A program made the translations under genes and the position numbers. The notes below the pieces were generated by a model. It saw nothing but the letters and a program-made list of their open reading frames with translations, made no database searches and was not told the origin of the DNA. Positions 1 to 8,827 of a DNA stretch of 64,000 bases are shown here, in pieces (the first letter of the stretch is position 1; every line of letters starts with the position of its first letter). The DNA comes from Aliamphritea ceti (lineage in GTDB: Bacteria; Pseudomonadota; Gammaproteobacteria; Pseudomonadales; Balneatricaceae): assembly GCF_024347215.1 (NCBI RefSeq), contig NZ_AP025282.1:4526001-4590000 (forward strand), given 5' to 3'.

Positions 1-141
1 CACCATGCCTGCCTGAACTAAATCATCCAGCACAACATTTGCAGGCAAGCGCGCCAGCAAATGATGCGCGATACGTTTTACTAACGGCGCATATTGCTCA
101 ATCAGCTCTTGACCTGACTTAAACTGTAACTGGTTATACAT
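1..141 (-). CDS. fliA: RNA polymerase sigma-28 factor FliA, N-terminal part (cut by window edge)
   Basis: Reading leftwards from an ATG at 141 gives 47 codons beginning MYNQLQFKSGQELIEQYAPL and continuing through VKRIAHHLLARLP and LDDLVQAG. This is the sigma region 1.2/2 start typical of flagellar FliA. FliA directs RNA polymerase to late flagellar promoters (flagellin, flgM, chemotaxis genes) once FlgM is exported. It follows fleN by 18 bases on the same strand, the usual Pseudomonas order flhA-flhF-fleN-fliA. The rest of the gene lies outside the window, so nothing can be said about its integrity. Confidence 0.9.
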   Translation of the reverse strand, partial: MYNQLQFKSGQELIEQYAPLVKRIAHHLLARLPANVVLDDLVQAGMV

Positions 142-159
142 ATTCGCTCTTCTGACTTG

Positions 160-984
160 TCAGCGTTGATTAGCCCCTTTAACCAATCGCTCAACAAAAA
201 ACTCCAGATGACCACGGGGTGATGAAGACACTCCCCACTCATCTACTTTTGCCGCCAGCAGCTTATATGCTAACGAGGCTTTGCTCTTAGGAAACGCTTT
301 TAAAACAGCACGTTGCTGTTGAACACCCTTGCGGACCGACTCATCATAAGGGATTGATCCCAGGTATTGAAGCGTCACATCCAGAAACCTTTCCGAAACG
401 GTTAACAGCTTACTATATATATTCCTGCCTTCCTGCTCAGAACGTACCATATTGGCAAGTACTCTAAATCGACTCACCTGATAGTCCCGATTCAACAGCT
501 TCATGAGTGCATAAGCATCAGTTATCGATGTCGGCTCATCACAAACGACGACAACCACTTCCTGGGCAGCTTTGACGAAACTTACTACCGTATCGGAAAT
601 ACCCGCTGCAGTATCGATTATCAGCACATCCAGATCATCTTCGATATCGCTAAACGAGTGAATCAGTTCAGAATGTTCATGCGCACTCAGGGTTGTCATG
701 GCCTGCGTACCGGAAGCTGCTGGCACAATATGGACGTTTTTATCCACTTCAATCAACAGATCGCGTAAGGAACAGTCTCCCGCTAACACATCAGTAATAT
801 TTTGTGTTGCCTTAACTCCAAGCAGAACGTCAACGTTTGCCAACCCTAAATCGGCATCCATAAGCACGACCCTTCGACCTATCTCACCTAATGCAAGACT
901 CAGGTTTACAGATACGTTCGTCTTACCAACGCCGCCCTTACCACCGGTAACAGCAACAACTTTCACGGGGTGCGGACTAGTCAT
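160..984 (-). CDS. fleN: Flagellar number regulator FleN/FlhG, MinD-like ATPase
   Basis: A 274-residue ParA/MinD-family ATPase. The deviant Walker A motif KGGVGKT is at residues 16-22, followed by the MDADLGLANVDVLLG stretch expected of FlhG/FleN and a conserved DTAAGISD (Walker B region) near residue 125. FleN restricts the number of polar flagella, in Pseudomonas by binding FleQ and dampening its activation of flagellar genes. It sits 24 bases after flhF and 18 before fliA, so it is very likely cotranscribed with both. The length is normal for the family. FlhG is the alternative name for the same protein. Confidence 0.93.
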   Translation of the reverse strand: MTSPHPVKVVAVTGGKGGVGKTNVSVNLSLALGEIGRRVVLMDADLGLANVDVLLGVKATQNITDVLAGDCSLRDLLIEVDKNVHIVPAASGTQAMTTLSAHEHSELIHSFSDIEDDLDVLIIDTAAGISDTVVSFVKAAQEVVVVVCDEPTSITDAYALMKLLNRDYQVSRFRVLANMVRSEQEGRNIYSKLLTVSERFLDVTLQYLGSIPYDESVRKGVQQQRAVLKAFPKSKASLAYKLLAAKVDEWGVSSSPRGHLEFFVERLVKGANQR

Positions 985-1008
985 TATGTCTTCCTATCTG
1001 ATATCCCA

Positions 1009-2544
1009 TCAATCAACCCACTGCCCATTTTGTGAAAGTTTATCCTGACGACGATCCTGAGCCATGCGTTGATTGCGTGATACACGCTGTGCAGTAACCA
1101 CCGCACGGCTCACCAAATCACGCTTATGAGCAACTTCTAAATCGTCCGGAACCCGCTGTCCATCGGTCACATAAGTGACAGGCAAGCCGTTATCCACAAT
1201 CAGTTCAATGGCCTCACCAAGATTCCCGGACTCGTCTAACTTACTGAGAATACAACCATTAAGCCCCATACGGCTGTAAGTTTCATAGGCATTTTCAATA
1301 ACATGCCGCTGACTTGAGCATGAAAGCACCAATAATTTTTTCATTCGGACGCTAACACTTTGTAACATATCCAGTTGAGCTTGCGTATGCGGCTCATGCG
1401 CACTCATACCAGCAGTATCAATCAACACCAGTCGCTTATTACGTAACGACAATAAAACTTCATCCAGGCTATGATTTTCATCTACAACCCGCACTGGAAT
1501 ATCTAAAATCCGGCCAAAAGTTAACAACTGCTCATGTGCAGCAATACGATAAGAATCTGTGGTAACAAGCGCGACACTTGAACTGCCATGCTTCAAAACA
1601 TAACGCGCTGCTAACTTGCCGATAGTCGTTGTTTTACCTACACCCGTCGGACCTACAAAAGCAATCATCCCGCCACGTTCGACAAAATCACCACCGATAA
1701 CAGGAATAGAATCACTCAGCTTAGCTAAGGTATCTCGCCAACTATCATCCAGACTTGCAGTACCATCCAGCTTAATTAGCTGTCGCCGCAAGTGAGGACC
1801 TATACCAAGCTTTTCCAGGCGATTCTCTACCCGGCGCTGCAGAACACTTTCTTCCGAAGCCTCTGGCTGTGGCTTTGGCATAACGGTTGCCCGTTCAGGC
1901 GCTGATACAGCCTCTTTAGGCTGAGAAACTTGCTGTATGAGTAATGATTTAAGCGTATCGATTTCCGCCCGCATAGTCGCAACCTGAGGATCAGGTGCCG
2001 GAGCGGTATAAGACGGTTCCTGACGGGTAGCCGGCTTAGACTGAGCAACATACTCATCAATACCAGGTGCAGGCGGAGGTGTTACTGGGTCCGGAGGTAC
2101 GATTGACCCAGGCTGACGTTGTTCATTACGTTCGAAGTTACGGGCTGCCTGCTGGGCTTGCCGCTGCTTAAGAGTATCAAGAATGCCATCCAGGTCTGTA
2201 TCATCAACCTGTTGATTTTTTGCTTTCGCCGGCTCTTCAGTACCCGCCTGAGCAGCTGCAATTCTGGCCTGAGCTTTACGTAACTCATCTGCCAGATTAC
2301 TCTGCAACTTCGGGCTAGCTTCCCGGGCGCTTTGCTGCTGAAGCTGCTGTTGTTGTTTTTCCTGGGCTTGTTTTCGCTTAAAGGCTTCCTGCGCGGCTTC
2401 ATACTCGTGCTCGTGAGCGGCAACAACCTCTACCCCTCCGGCAACCCGATGATTAGACACAATAACAGCGTCAGGTCCGATTTCTTCTCGAACCCTCTGC
2501 ATTGCTTGTCGCATGTCCGGCGCAAAAAAACGTTTAACCTTCAT
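1009..2544 (-). CDS. flhF: Polar flagellum placement GTPase FlhF
   Basis: An SRP-type GTPase. The ATG at 2544 (MKVKRFFAPDMRQAM) is chosen over the longer frame from 2595 because AGGA lies 7-9 bases before it and FlhF proteins start this way. It has an N-terminal B domain, a long Gln/Ala/Pro-rich linker to about residue 210, an NG domain with GPTGVGKTTT near residue 300, and DTAG further on. FlhF recruits the first flagellar components to the pole and works with FleN. The gene starts 53 bases after flhA ends. The linker is low-complexity and probably disordered. Confidence 0.93.
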   Translation of the reverse strand: MKVKRFFAPDMRQAMQRVREEIGPDAVIVSNHRVAGGVEVVAAHEHEYEAAQEAFKRKQAQEKQQQQLQQQSAREASPKLQSNLADELRKAQARIAAAQAGTEEPAKAKNQQVDDTDLDGILDTLKQRQAQQAARNFERNEQRQPGSIVPPDPVTPPPAPGIDEYVAQSKPATRQEPSYTAPAPDPQVATMRAEIDTLKSLLIQQVSQPKEAVSAPERATVMPKPQPEASEESVLQRRVENRLEKLGIGPHLRRQLIKLDGTASLDDSWRDTLAKLSDSIPVIGGDFVERGGMIAFVGPTGVGKTTTIGKLAARYVLKHGSSSVALVTTDSYRIAAHEQLLTFGRILDIPVRVVDENHSLDEVLLSLRNKRLVLIDTAGMSAHEPHTQAQLDMLQSVSVRMKKLLVLSCSSQRHVIENAYETYSRMGLNGCILSKLDESGNLGEAIELIVDNGLPVTYVTDGQRVPDDLEVAHKRDLVSRAVVTAQRVSRNQRMAQDRRQDKLSQNGQWVD

Positions 2545-2597
2545 AACCGTTCCTGTATATCGGCCATCCCTTAAAAAACTTTGATACTTCAACACTA

Positions 2598-4706
2598 TTA
2601 CTGATCACGATTCTGCCCCCCAACAGTGGCAATAATCGTCACCCGTTTATTCTCTGGAATTTCCTGATAAGAAAGTACAGAAATCTGCTGTTCACCATAT
2701 CTGACAAACTTGGCTAATAAAGGCCTCACTGGTGCAGCAACCAGTAACACAGCCGGCCGGCCTGCGATTTCCTGTTGCTGTGCAACATCCGCAAGCGACA
2801 TTTGTAACTGCTCAGCCATACCCGGCTCAATCACGAGCCCTTCACTATTACCTTGCTGCATAGAGCCAAGTAATAACTGCTCCAATTGAGGATCAAGTGT
2901 AATGACCGGCAACTCCGGCTCCGAACCATTAATATTCTGTACAATCAATCTACACAAGGCGACCCGCACCGCTGCTGTCAAACTCATAGGATCAGCACTG
3001 CGCGGCACAGCTTCAGCCAATGCCTCCGTAATGGTACGGAAATCCTTAATAGGCACCTGCTCCATTAACAGATTCTGAAGCACTTTCAGTATGATACTGA
3101 CAGACAACTTGCCAGGTACAAGATCTTCTACCAATTTTGGTGACGTTTTTGCCAAGATATCCAGTAACTGCTGGACTTCGTCATGTCCCATTAACTCATG
3201 GGAATGTGCCTGAAGCAGCTGATTCAAATGCGTAGCTACCACGGTTCCGGCATCAACAACGGTATACCCAAGCGTCTGAGCTTGTTCTTTCTGGCTCTGC
3301 TCAACCCAAACTGCATCTAATCCAAAGGCAGGGTCTTTGACTGTAATCCCCTGCAAATTACCAAAAACCTGTCCCGGGTTAATCGCCAGCTCACGGTCGG
3401 GATACACCTCAGACTCACCGACAATTACTCCCATTAAAGTAATCCGGTATGCGCCAGGCATCAGATCCAAGTTATCTCGAATATGAACAGACGGCACAAG
3501 GAAGCCTAAGTCCTGAGACAACTTTTTTCGTACACCTTTAATACGATTAAGTAACTGTCCACCCTGCAACTTATCTACCATAGGAATGAGACGATACCCC
3601 ACCTCAAGGCCTATCATATCCACAGGCATTACATCATCCCAGTCCAACTCTTTCACATCTGCATCTGGCTCCGGCATTGGCGGCGCTTCAGCCTCGGCAG
3701 CCTTCGCTTGTTCTTCCGCTTCCAGGTTACGCTTATAAATAAAATAAGCACCAGCACCACCAATCAACGCCAGCGAGAGGAAAGCAAAGTGTGGCATACC
3801 GGGAATAATACCCATAATAAACAGGATTGCCGCCGCAACCGCCAACGCACGATGCGAGCCAAACAACTGCCCCAACACCTGTTGCCCCATATCATGCGAG
3901 GCATTTACCCGCGTAACCATGATCGCTGCGGCAGTAGATAACAGCAACGATGGAATCTGAGCAACCAGACCGTCACCAATAGTCAGCAATGAGTAATAAC
4001 GAGCCGCCAGATCAAAGGAAAGATCATGCTGGACCATACCGATGCCCAGACCACCCAGAATATTGATGACCAGAATCAGAATACCTGCAACCGCATCACC
4101 CCGAACAAACTTACTGGCACCATCCATTGAACCGTAAAAATCAGCTTCCTGAGTAACGTCCTCACGACGGGTTTTAGCCTGCTCCTGATCAATAATGCCG
4201 GCATTTAAATCGGCATCAATTGCCATTTGCTTACCGGGCATCGCATCCAGAGTAAATCGCGCACTCACTTCTGATATACGACCAGCACCTTTGGTGACTA
4301 CGACAAAGTTAATAATGACCAATATAAGGAAAACAACCAAACCAACTACATAGTTACCGCCTATTACAACCTCACCAAAGGCCTCGATAACTTTACCCGC
4401 AGCATCTCCACCTTCATGACCATACAACAACACAACTCGCGTAGAGGCTACATTCAACCCCAAACGCATGAGCGTTGCTATCAGCAAAATCGTCGGAAAA
4501 ACTGCAAAATCAAGTGGCCGCATTGCATATACGCACACAAGAAGAACAACAATAGAAAGGGCAATATTGAAGGTAAACAGAACGTCCAGCAGGAATGGAG
4601 GCATTGGCAATGTCACCATTGCCAAAATTACCAGCAGCAGGAAAGGCACACCCAGGTTGCCTTTACCTATACTGCGAACATTATTATAGATAGCCGCTCT
4701 ATCCAC
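2598..4706 (-). CDS. flhA: Flagellar type III export gate protein FlhA
   Basis: 702 residues, the full family length. The first roughly 330 residues hold several membrane segments and the cytoplasmic FHIPEP-type loop (VSARFTLDAMPGKQMAIDADLNAG region near residue 145). The C-terminal half is the soluble domain that docks export chaperones and substrates. The start is a GTG at 4706, giving MDRAAIYNN as in Pseudomonas FlhA; no ATG fits, and the ribosome site (GGCAGGCA) is weak. A sigma-54 promoter and a 143-base leader lie between flhB and this gene, so it probably heads its own unit flhA-flhF-fleN-fliA. Confidence 0.95.
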   Translation of the reverse strand: MDRAAIYNNVRSIGKGNLGVPFLLLVILAMVTLPMPPFLLDVLFTFNIALSIVVLLVCVYAMRPLDFAVFPTILLIATLMRLGLNVASTRVVLLYGHEGGDAAGKVIEAFGEVVIGGNYVVGLVVFLILVIINFVVVTKGAGRISEVSARFTLDAMPGKQMAIDADLNAGIIDQEQAKTRREDVTQEADFYGSMDGASKFVRGDAVAGILILVINILGGLGIGMVQHDLSFDLAARYYSLLTIGDGLVAQIPSLLLSTAAAIMVTRVNASHDMGQQVLGQLFGSHRALAVAAAILFIMGIIPGMPHFAFLSLALIGGAGAYFIYKRNLEAEEQAKAAEAEAPPMPEPDADVKELDWDDVMPVDMIGLEVGYRLIPMVDKLQGGQLLNRIKGVRKKLSQDLGFLVPSVHIRDNLDLMPGAYRITLMGVIVGESEVYPDRELAINPGQVFGNLQGITVKDPAFGLDAVWVEQSQKEQAQTLGYTVVDAGTVVATHLNQLLQAHSHELMGHDEVQQLLDILAKTSPKLVEDLVPGKLSVSIILKVLQNLLMEQVPIKDFRTITEALAEAVPRSADPMSLTAAVRVALCRLIVQNINGSEPELPVITLDPQLEQLLLGSMQQGNSEGLVIEPGMAEQLQMSLADVAQQQEIAGRPAVLLVAAPVRPLLAKFVRYGEQQISVLSYQEIPENKRVTIIATVGGQNRDQ

Positions 4707-4820
4707 TGCCTGCCTGCTTAGTCAGAGACGCCTACACATTAAAAAAGCGTCAAAAAAACATCATTAAATATAAAACCACTCGTAGAGTGAGTAAAATACC
4801 ATTAATAAGCAGCAACAAAC

Positions 4821-4834
4821 ATCAATTTTTTGAC
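4821..4834. promoter_or_regulatory. Candidate FleQ-like site in the flhA leader
   Basis: ATCAATTTTTTGAC contains the inverted halves TCA-N6-TGA, close to the Pseudomonas FleQ consensus GTCANTAAATTGAC. It lies about 15-30 bases downstream of the expected flhA transcription start. A second related stretch, GCGTCAAAAAAA, is at 4748-4758. FleQ sites downstream of the sigma-54 promoter are known for P. aeruginosa flhA. The assignment here is inferred from pattern and position only. Confidence 0.4.
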
Positions 4835-4860
4835 GCATCACTTCCCATACTGAGAGATAA

Positions 4861-4876
4861 TGCAAGAAATTCGCCA
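4861..4876 (-). promoter_or_regulatory. Sigma-54 promoter of flhA
   Basis: On the minus strand the sequence reads TGGCGA-ATTTC-TTGCA: the invariant GG and GC are exactly ten bases apart, and both blocks are close to the consensus TGGCAC-N5-TTGCA. It lies between flhB and flhA and points at flhA, with an expected transcription start near 4849 and a leader of about 140 bases. FleQ is the likely activator. Confidence 0.75.
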
Positions 4877-4888
4877 ACTTACCGACAG

Positions 4889-6031
4889 TTACTCAGTTTC
4901 ATCCCGTCGTAGCTCATCAGGAATAGGCAGTTTTTCAGACAACCTCTGAGGGGCCGGCCCCTCTTTCTTATTATGTCTCTTCAGCTGATACACATAAGCA
5001 AGCACTTCAGCCACAGCTTTAAATAGCCCGCCCGGAATTTCGTCATCAATTTCAGTAGAATAATAAATTGCCCGGGCCAATGCAGGAGAAGACAAGATAG
5101 GCACATCATTCGCTTCAGCAATTTCTCGAATCTTCAACGCCAGAAAATCACCACCTTTAGCTACCATCACTGGCGCATGACCACGATCCTGGTCATATTT
5201 TAAAGCCACAGCAAAATGAGTCGGGTTGGTAATTACTACATCAGCCTCCGGAACAGCACTCATCATCTGCCGCTGTGAAATTTCGCGCTGCAACTGTCGG
5301 ATTCGGCCTTTTACTTCAGGCTTACCTTCAGTATTTTTCATTTCATCCTTAACTTCCTGCATCGTCATCTTGAGCTTTTTACTGTAGTCATGGATTTGAA
5401 AAGGGACATCAATAACGGCGATCAAAATCATCGTTGAGCTCATTGCAACAAATGCCCAAAGCACTATTTCTGTTGCACCAGCCATTGCTGTGCGGATATC
5501 TTGCGCACCCAAAGCAAACAATGACTCTTTAACATTGTCGAGAATAAAGAAAGATAGCGAACCAACAACTAAGAACTTAGCCAGAGCCTTAAATAGCTCA
5601 ATAAGCGCTTTCATCGAAAACATGCGCTTAATGCCCGAAAGCGGATTAATCCTGCTCCCTTTCGGCATCATAGCCTTACCACTCATGTTCCAGCCGCCTA
5701 AACCTAATGGGCCCACAAAGGCTGCAACCAACATAATAAGGAAGAACAACGCCACAGCCATCAATCCTTCTCGCAAGGAATACCCAAGATGCTGGAACAT
5801 AAGATTTGGATCAAAAGCAGCCTGCCGATCAAGCGCGAAGTTATAGCTCATCATATTCATCATGACATCAGCAACTGTTTCGCCCAGCATAATAGCCGCA
5901 AAGGCAGCGGCCAAGAGAGACACTGTCGTCGCCAATTCTTTTGAGCGAGCTATATCCCCCTTCTCTTTAGCGTCCCTTAATCGTTTGGGGGTGGGTTCTT
6001 CGGTTTTCTCCTGACCACTCTCTTCAGCCAT
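4889..6031 (-). CDS. flhB: Flagellar export switch protein FlhB
   Basis: 380 residues with the standard FlhB start MAEESGQEKTEEPTPKRL, four hydrophobic segments in the first about 210 residues, and a cytoplasmic C-terminal domain containing the self-cleavage motif NPTH near residue 268. FlhB switches the export gate from rod/hook to filament substrates after autocleavage between Asn and Pro. Its ATG follows the fliR stop directly with no gap, so the two are translationally coupled. The C-tail after residue 350 is charged and Pro-rich, as in other gammaproteobacteria. Confidence 0.95.
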   Translation of the reverse strand: MAEESGQEKTEEPTPKRLRDAKEKGDIARSKELATTVSLLAAAFAAIMLGETVADVMMNMMSYNFALDRQAAFDPNLMFQHLGYSLREGLMAVALFFLIMLVAAFVGPLGLGGWNMSGKAMMPKGSRINPLSGIKRMFSMKALIELFKALAKFLVVGSLSFFILDNVKESLFALGAQDIRTAMAGATEIVLWAFVAMSSTMILIAVIDVPFQIHDYSKKLKMTMQEVKDEMKNTEGKPEVKGRIRQLQREISQRQMMSAVPEADVVITNPTHFAVALKYDQDRGHAPVMVAKGGDFLALKIREIAEANDVPILSSPALARAIYYSTEIDDEIPGGLFKAVAEVLAYVYQLKRHNKKEGPAPQRLSEKLPIPDELRRDETE

Positions 6032-6817
6032 TTACAGTCCTCCTACCCCAAGTACCTGCTCTATATACTGGAATGCGAACTCGGTGAAACGATAATACTG
6101 CCCCAGAAAGCCCTCGAGACTTACCCAGGTGATGATCAACCCCATTAACATAGTAAAGGGAAAGCCAACAGCAAATATATTTAGCTGAGGGGCCGCTTTA
6201 GTCATAATGCCAAATGCAAAATTAATAACCAACAATGCAGTCACCGCAGGCAAAGACATTAATAGTGCACTGGAAAACAACCAACTACCTGAAGTGACAA
6301 GAGCCATCAAACCGGAGGAAGAAATACTGCCTTCCGTAACAGGCAGAACATAAAAGCTTCTCACCAACACTTCTATCAACACCAAATGGCCATTCATCGC
6401 TAAAAACAGCATCATCACGACCATCAGATAAAACTGCGACAAAACAACCACAGATACGCCATTAGCAGGATCACTCACCGACGCGAAGCCTAAACCCATC
6501 TGAGAAGCTATTAACTGACCACCAAGCGCATATATCTGAAACAAAACCTGAATGAGAAACCCCATAGAGATTCCGATCAGGATTTGCTCTGCAATCCACA
6601 AATACGTTTGTAATGACAAGCCATTAATTGTTGGTAAATCGGGTAATAAAGGAACTATTACGACAGTAACAGCCAGAGCCAGCCCCATACGTATACGTGC
6701 AGGAACCATCCGCGTACCAATAATTGGCACAAGCATAAAAAAGGAAGCCACCCGAAAAAATGGCAGCATAAACTCCGCTACCCACTGTTCAATTTCGAGA
6801 AAACTGGAACCAAACAC
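6032..6817 (-). CDS. fliR: Flagellar export gate protein FliR
   Basis: 261 residues, strongly hydrophobic throughout, with the FliR family pattern (FFRVASFFMLVPIIGTR near the start and FAFGIMTKAAPQLNIF near residue 205). It forms the core of the export gate with FliP and FliQ. The only start that keeps the frame is a GTG at 6817, preceded by GGGGTGAT; a nearby ATG at 6821 is in another frame. It lies 3 bases after fliQ and touches flhB, within the fliL-to-flhB run. Confidence 0.94.
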   Translation of the reverse strand: MFGSSFLEIEQWVAEFMLPFFRVASFFMLVPIIGTRMVPARIRMGLALAVTVVIVPLLPDLPTINGLSLQTYLWIAEQILIGISMGFLIQVLFQIYALGGQLIASQMGLGFASVSDPANGVSVVVLSQFYLMVVMMLFLAMNGHLVLIEVLVRSFYVLPVTEGSISSSGLMALVTSGSWLFSSALLMSLPAVTALLVINFAFGIMTKAAPQLNIFAVGFPFTMLMGLIITWVSLEGFLGQYYRFTEFAFQYIEQVLGVGGL

Positions 6818-6820
6818 CCA

Positions 6821-7090
6821 TCACCCCAGAAACAGAGGGATATTTGTAAAAATATTGCCGAAGTGATCCAGCAACTTTGTCAGAATCCAGGGACCCGCCC
6901 ACATAATTGTCAGCAAAGTCACCAGCAAACGCGGCAAAAAACTCAGCGTTTGCTCGTTAATCTGAGTAGCGGCCTGAAAAGTCGCTATCACCAAACCAAC
7001 TAACAGTGAGGGTAATACGATTACCGCGACCAATACCACAACCAGATAAAGCGCCTCACCATACAGATCAAGAACCATTTCCGGCGTCAT
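6821..7090 (-). CDS. fliQ: Flagellar export gate protein FliQ
   Basis: 89 residues with two long hydrophobic helices (about residues 15-40 and 53-75) and the family signature LVGLVIATFQAATQINEQTL. FliQ is a small subunit of the FliPQR export gate in the inner membrane. Length and start (MTPEMVLDLYGEAL) match the family exactly. It lies between fliP (8 bases upstream) and fliR (3 bases downstream) in the standard order. Confidence 0.95.
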   Translation of the reverse strand: MTPEMVLDLYGEALYLVVVLVAVIVLPSLLVGLVIATFQAATQINEQTLSFLPRLLVTLLTIMWAGPWILTKLLDHFGNIFTNIPLFLG

Positions 7091-7098
7091 AGAATCAC

Positions 7099-7860
7099 CT
7101 ACACAACTACAAAACTAGCGGCCAGAGTTCCCACAACCATAGCCCAGCCATCTATAAGTACAAATAGCATAATCTTAAACGGCAAGGAAATAATAACAGG
7201 AGATAGCATCATCATACCCATTGCCATCAAAATACTCGCCACCACCAAGTCAATCACCAAAAACGGGATAAACAACATAAAACCAATCTGAAATGCAGTT
7301 TTCAACTCACTGGTTACAAAAGCAGGCACAAGCACGTTAAATGGAATTTCTTCCGGCGTATTAACCGGTGGTGTCCGGGAAATATTCATAAACAGGTTAA
7401 GATCGTTTTCACGGGTTTGTGCCATCATAAACTGTCGAAATGGCACACTGGCAGCCTGAACGGCCTCTATCGAGGTTATTTCCTCATTAATATAAGGCTG
7501 AACTGCCGCTTCATTTACCCGATCGATAACCGGAGTCATAATAAATAAGCTAAGAAATAACGCTAAACCTACCATTATCTGGTTCGAAGGCGTTTGCTGC
7601 AGACCCAATGCCTGCCGCAAAATAGCAAATACAATGATGATTCGTGCAAACGATGTCATCATCATCATAATTGCAGGCAGGAAAGTAAACAGAGTCATCA
7701 GCGCAAGAATCTGAATCGTCACGCTATAGTCAGCAGAACCATCCGGATTAGTTGTCAGCGTTACTGCTGGAATAGCAGGATCAGCCGCTATAGCTAAAGC
7801 AGGGAACAACACACAAACTAAAACTAAGAAACCACGTATCGTAGTTATCATTCCCTTCAT
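7099..7860 (-). CDS. fliP: Flagellar export gate protein FliP
   Basis: 253 residues with a cleavable N-terminal signal peptide (hydrophobic to about residue 25, ending ALAIAA), then four membrane segments. The FliP signature around MTSFARIIIVFAILRQALG lies near residue 70-85. FliP forms the pentameric core of the export gate. Its ATG overlaps the fliO stop by four bases, indicating coupled translation. Normal length. Confidence 0.95.
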   Translation of the reverse strand: MKGMITTIRGFLVLVCVLFPALAIAADPAIPAVTLTTNPDGSADYSVTIQILALMTLFTFLPAIMMMMTSFARIIIVFAILRQALGLQQTPSNQIMVGLALFLSLFIMTPVIDRVNEAAVQPYINEEITSIEAVQAASVPFRQFMMAQTRENDLNLFMNISRTPPVNTPEEIPFNVLVPAFVTSELKTAFQIGFMLFIPFLVIDLVVASILMAMGMMMLSPVIISLPFKIMLFVLIDGWAMVVGTLAASFVVV

Positions 7861-8297
7861 TCCTGCTTCACCCTGCTCAACGCCTGCTGTAGCTTCACAG
7901 CAAAATCGCCTTTCTGACCAACCTCAATAAGCGGATTATCATAACTGGCAAGCAGATTAACTCTGCCTGGCGCAACGCCCAATAGCAGCTGCTGCTCTCC
8001 AGCCTGAACCAGCACCACTTTTTCTCTTGCACTTAATGGCAAGGCAGCAACAATTTGCAAACTTTTATTTTGCCCTGGAAGGCCAGAATACCTGCGCAAC
8101 AACCAAGCCAATGTAAAAATAAGCCCAATTACAACAATCAGACCAAGAGCAAGTTGTGAGATGGCGCCAGAATTAAACGGTTCTTTATACACCAGACCAG
8201 TAGACGGGTTTGCTGCTACTGCTCCTGATACTGTCTCAGCAAATAGCCAGGACGACTGCAAACTGAAAATCAGAAAGACAAGAGAACGCCAGACCAC
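7857..8297 (-). CDS. fliO: Flagellar biosynthesis protein FliO
   Basis: 146 residues with a short N-terminal hydrophobic signal-like segment, one clear membrane helix (about residues 48-68, LALGLIVVIGLIFTLAWLL) and a small cytoplasmic domain with the family pattern REKVVLVQAGEQQLLLGVAPG. FliO helps the FliP complex assemble. The start is a GTG at 8297 whose G is shared with the fliN TAG stop. FliO is poorly conserved, so the call rests on position and topology as well as sequence. Confidence 0.9.
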   Translation of the reverse strand: MVWRSLVFLIFSLQSSWLFAETVSGAVAANPSTGLVYKEPFNSGAISQLALGLIVVIGLIFTLAWLLRRYSGLPGQNKSLQIVAALPLSAREKVVLVQAGEQQLLLGVAPGRVNLLASYDNPLIEVGQKGDFAVKLQQALSRVKQE

Positions 8298-8737
8298 TAG
8301 CGCAGTTTCTCGATGCGTTCTTGCGGACTGATAACATCAGTCAGGCGAATGCCATAACGGTCATTAACAACAACAACCTCACCATGCGCCACCAGTGTTC
8401 CATTCACTTTCACATCAAGTGGCTCACCGGCTACACGGTCCAATTCAATCACAGATCCCTGATTAAGCTGCAACAAATTACGAATCGGGATTTCAGCATG
8501 TCCTACCTGCATAGAAATCGTTACCGGAATATCTAAAATCACATCGAGCTTAGGATCATTTACGAAGGAACCGTCATCAGTCAGCTCATCCAGTTCAACT
8601 GTCTGGGCAGCCTCACCTGTAGCCTGTTCAGCAAGCGCATCGCCCCAGTCTGCATCGCCGCCAACCTGCTCAGCCATTGCGGCACCCCAGTCATCGGCCA
8701 TTGCACCCTGGTCAACATTATCTGTGTCATCACTCAT
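8297..8737 (-). CDS. fliN: Flagellar motor switch protein FliN
   Basis: 146 residues. The first about 65 are acidic and Ala/Asp-rich with two similar blocks around DWGAAMAEQVG and DWGDALAEQAT. The SpoA/FliN domain follows, with LDVILDIPVTISMQVG and VIELDRVAGEPLDVKVNG. FliN is the main C-ring protein and a docking site for the export ATPase complex. It starts 90 bases after fliM; that gap is AT-rich and shows no clear terminator, so one operon is assumed. Confidence 0.94.
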   Translation of the reverse strand: MSDDTDNVDQGAMADDWGAAMAEQVGGDADWGDALAEQATGEAAQTVELDELTDDGSFVNDPKLDVILDIPVTISMQVGHAEIPIRNLLQLNQGSVIELDRVAGEPLDVKVNGTLVAHGEVVVVNDRYGIRLTDVISPQERIEKLR

Positions 8738-8827
8738 GCCAGAACTCTCATCGTATTGGTAATTTCAGCAAACTTAACTGCTTTTCAGTTCAGTTATATG
8801 GATAGTCTTTACTTATTTAAATAACTA

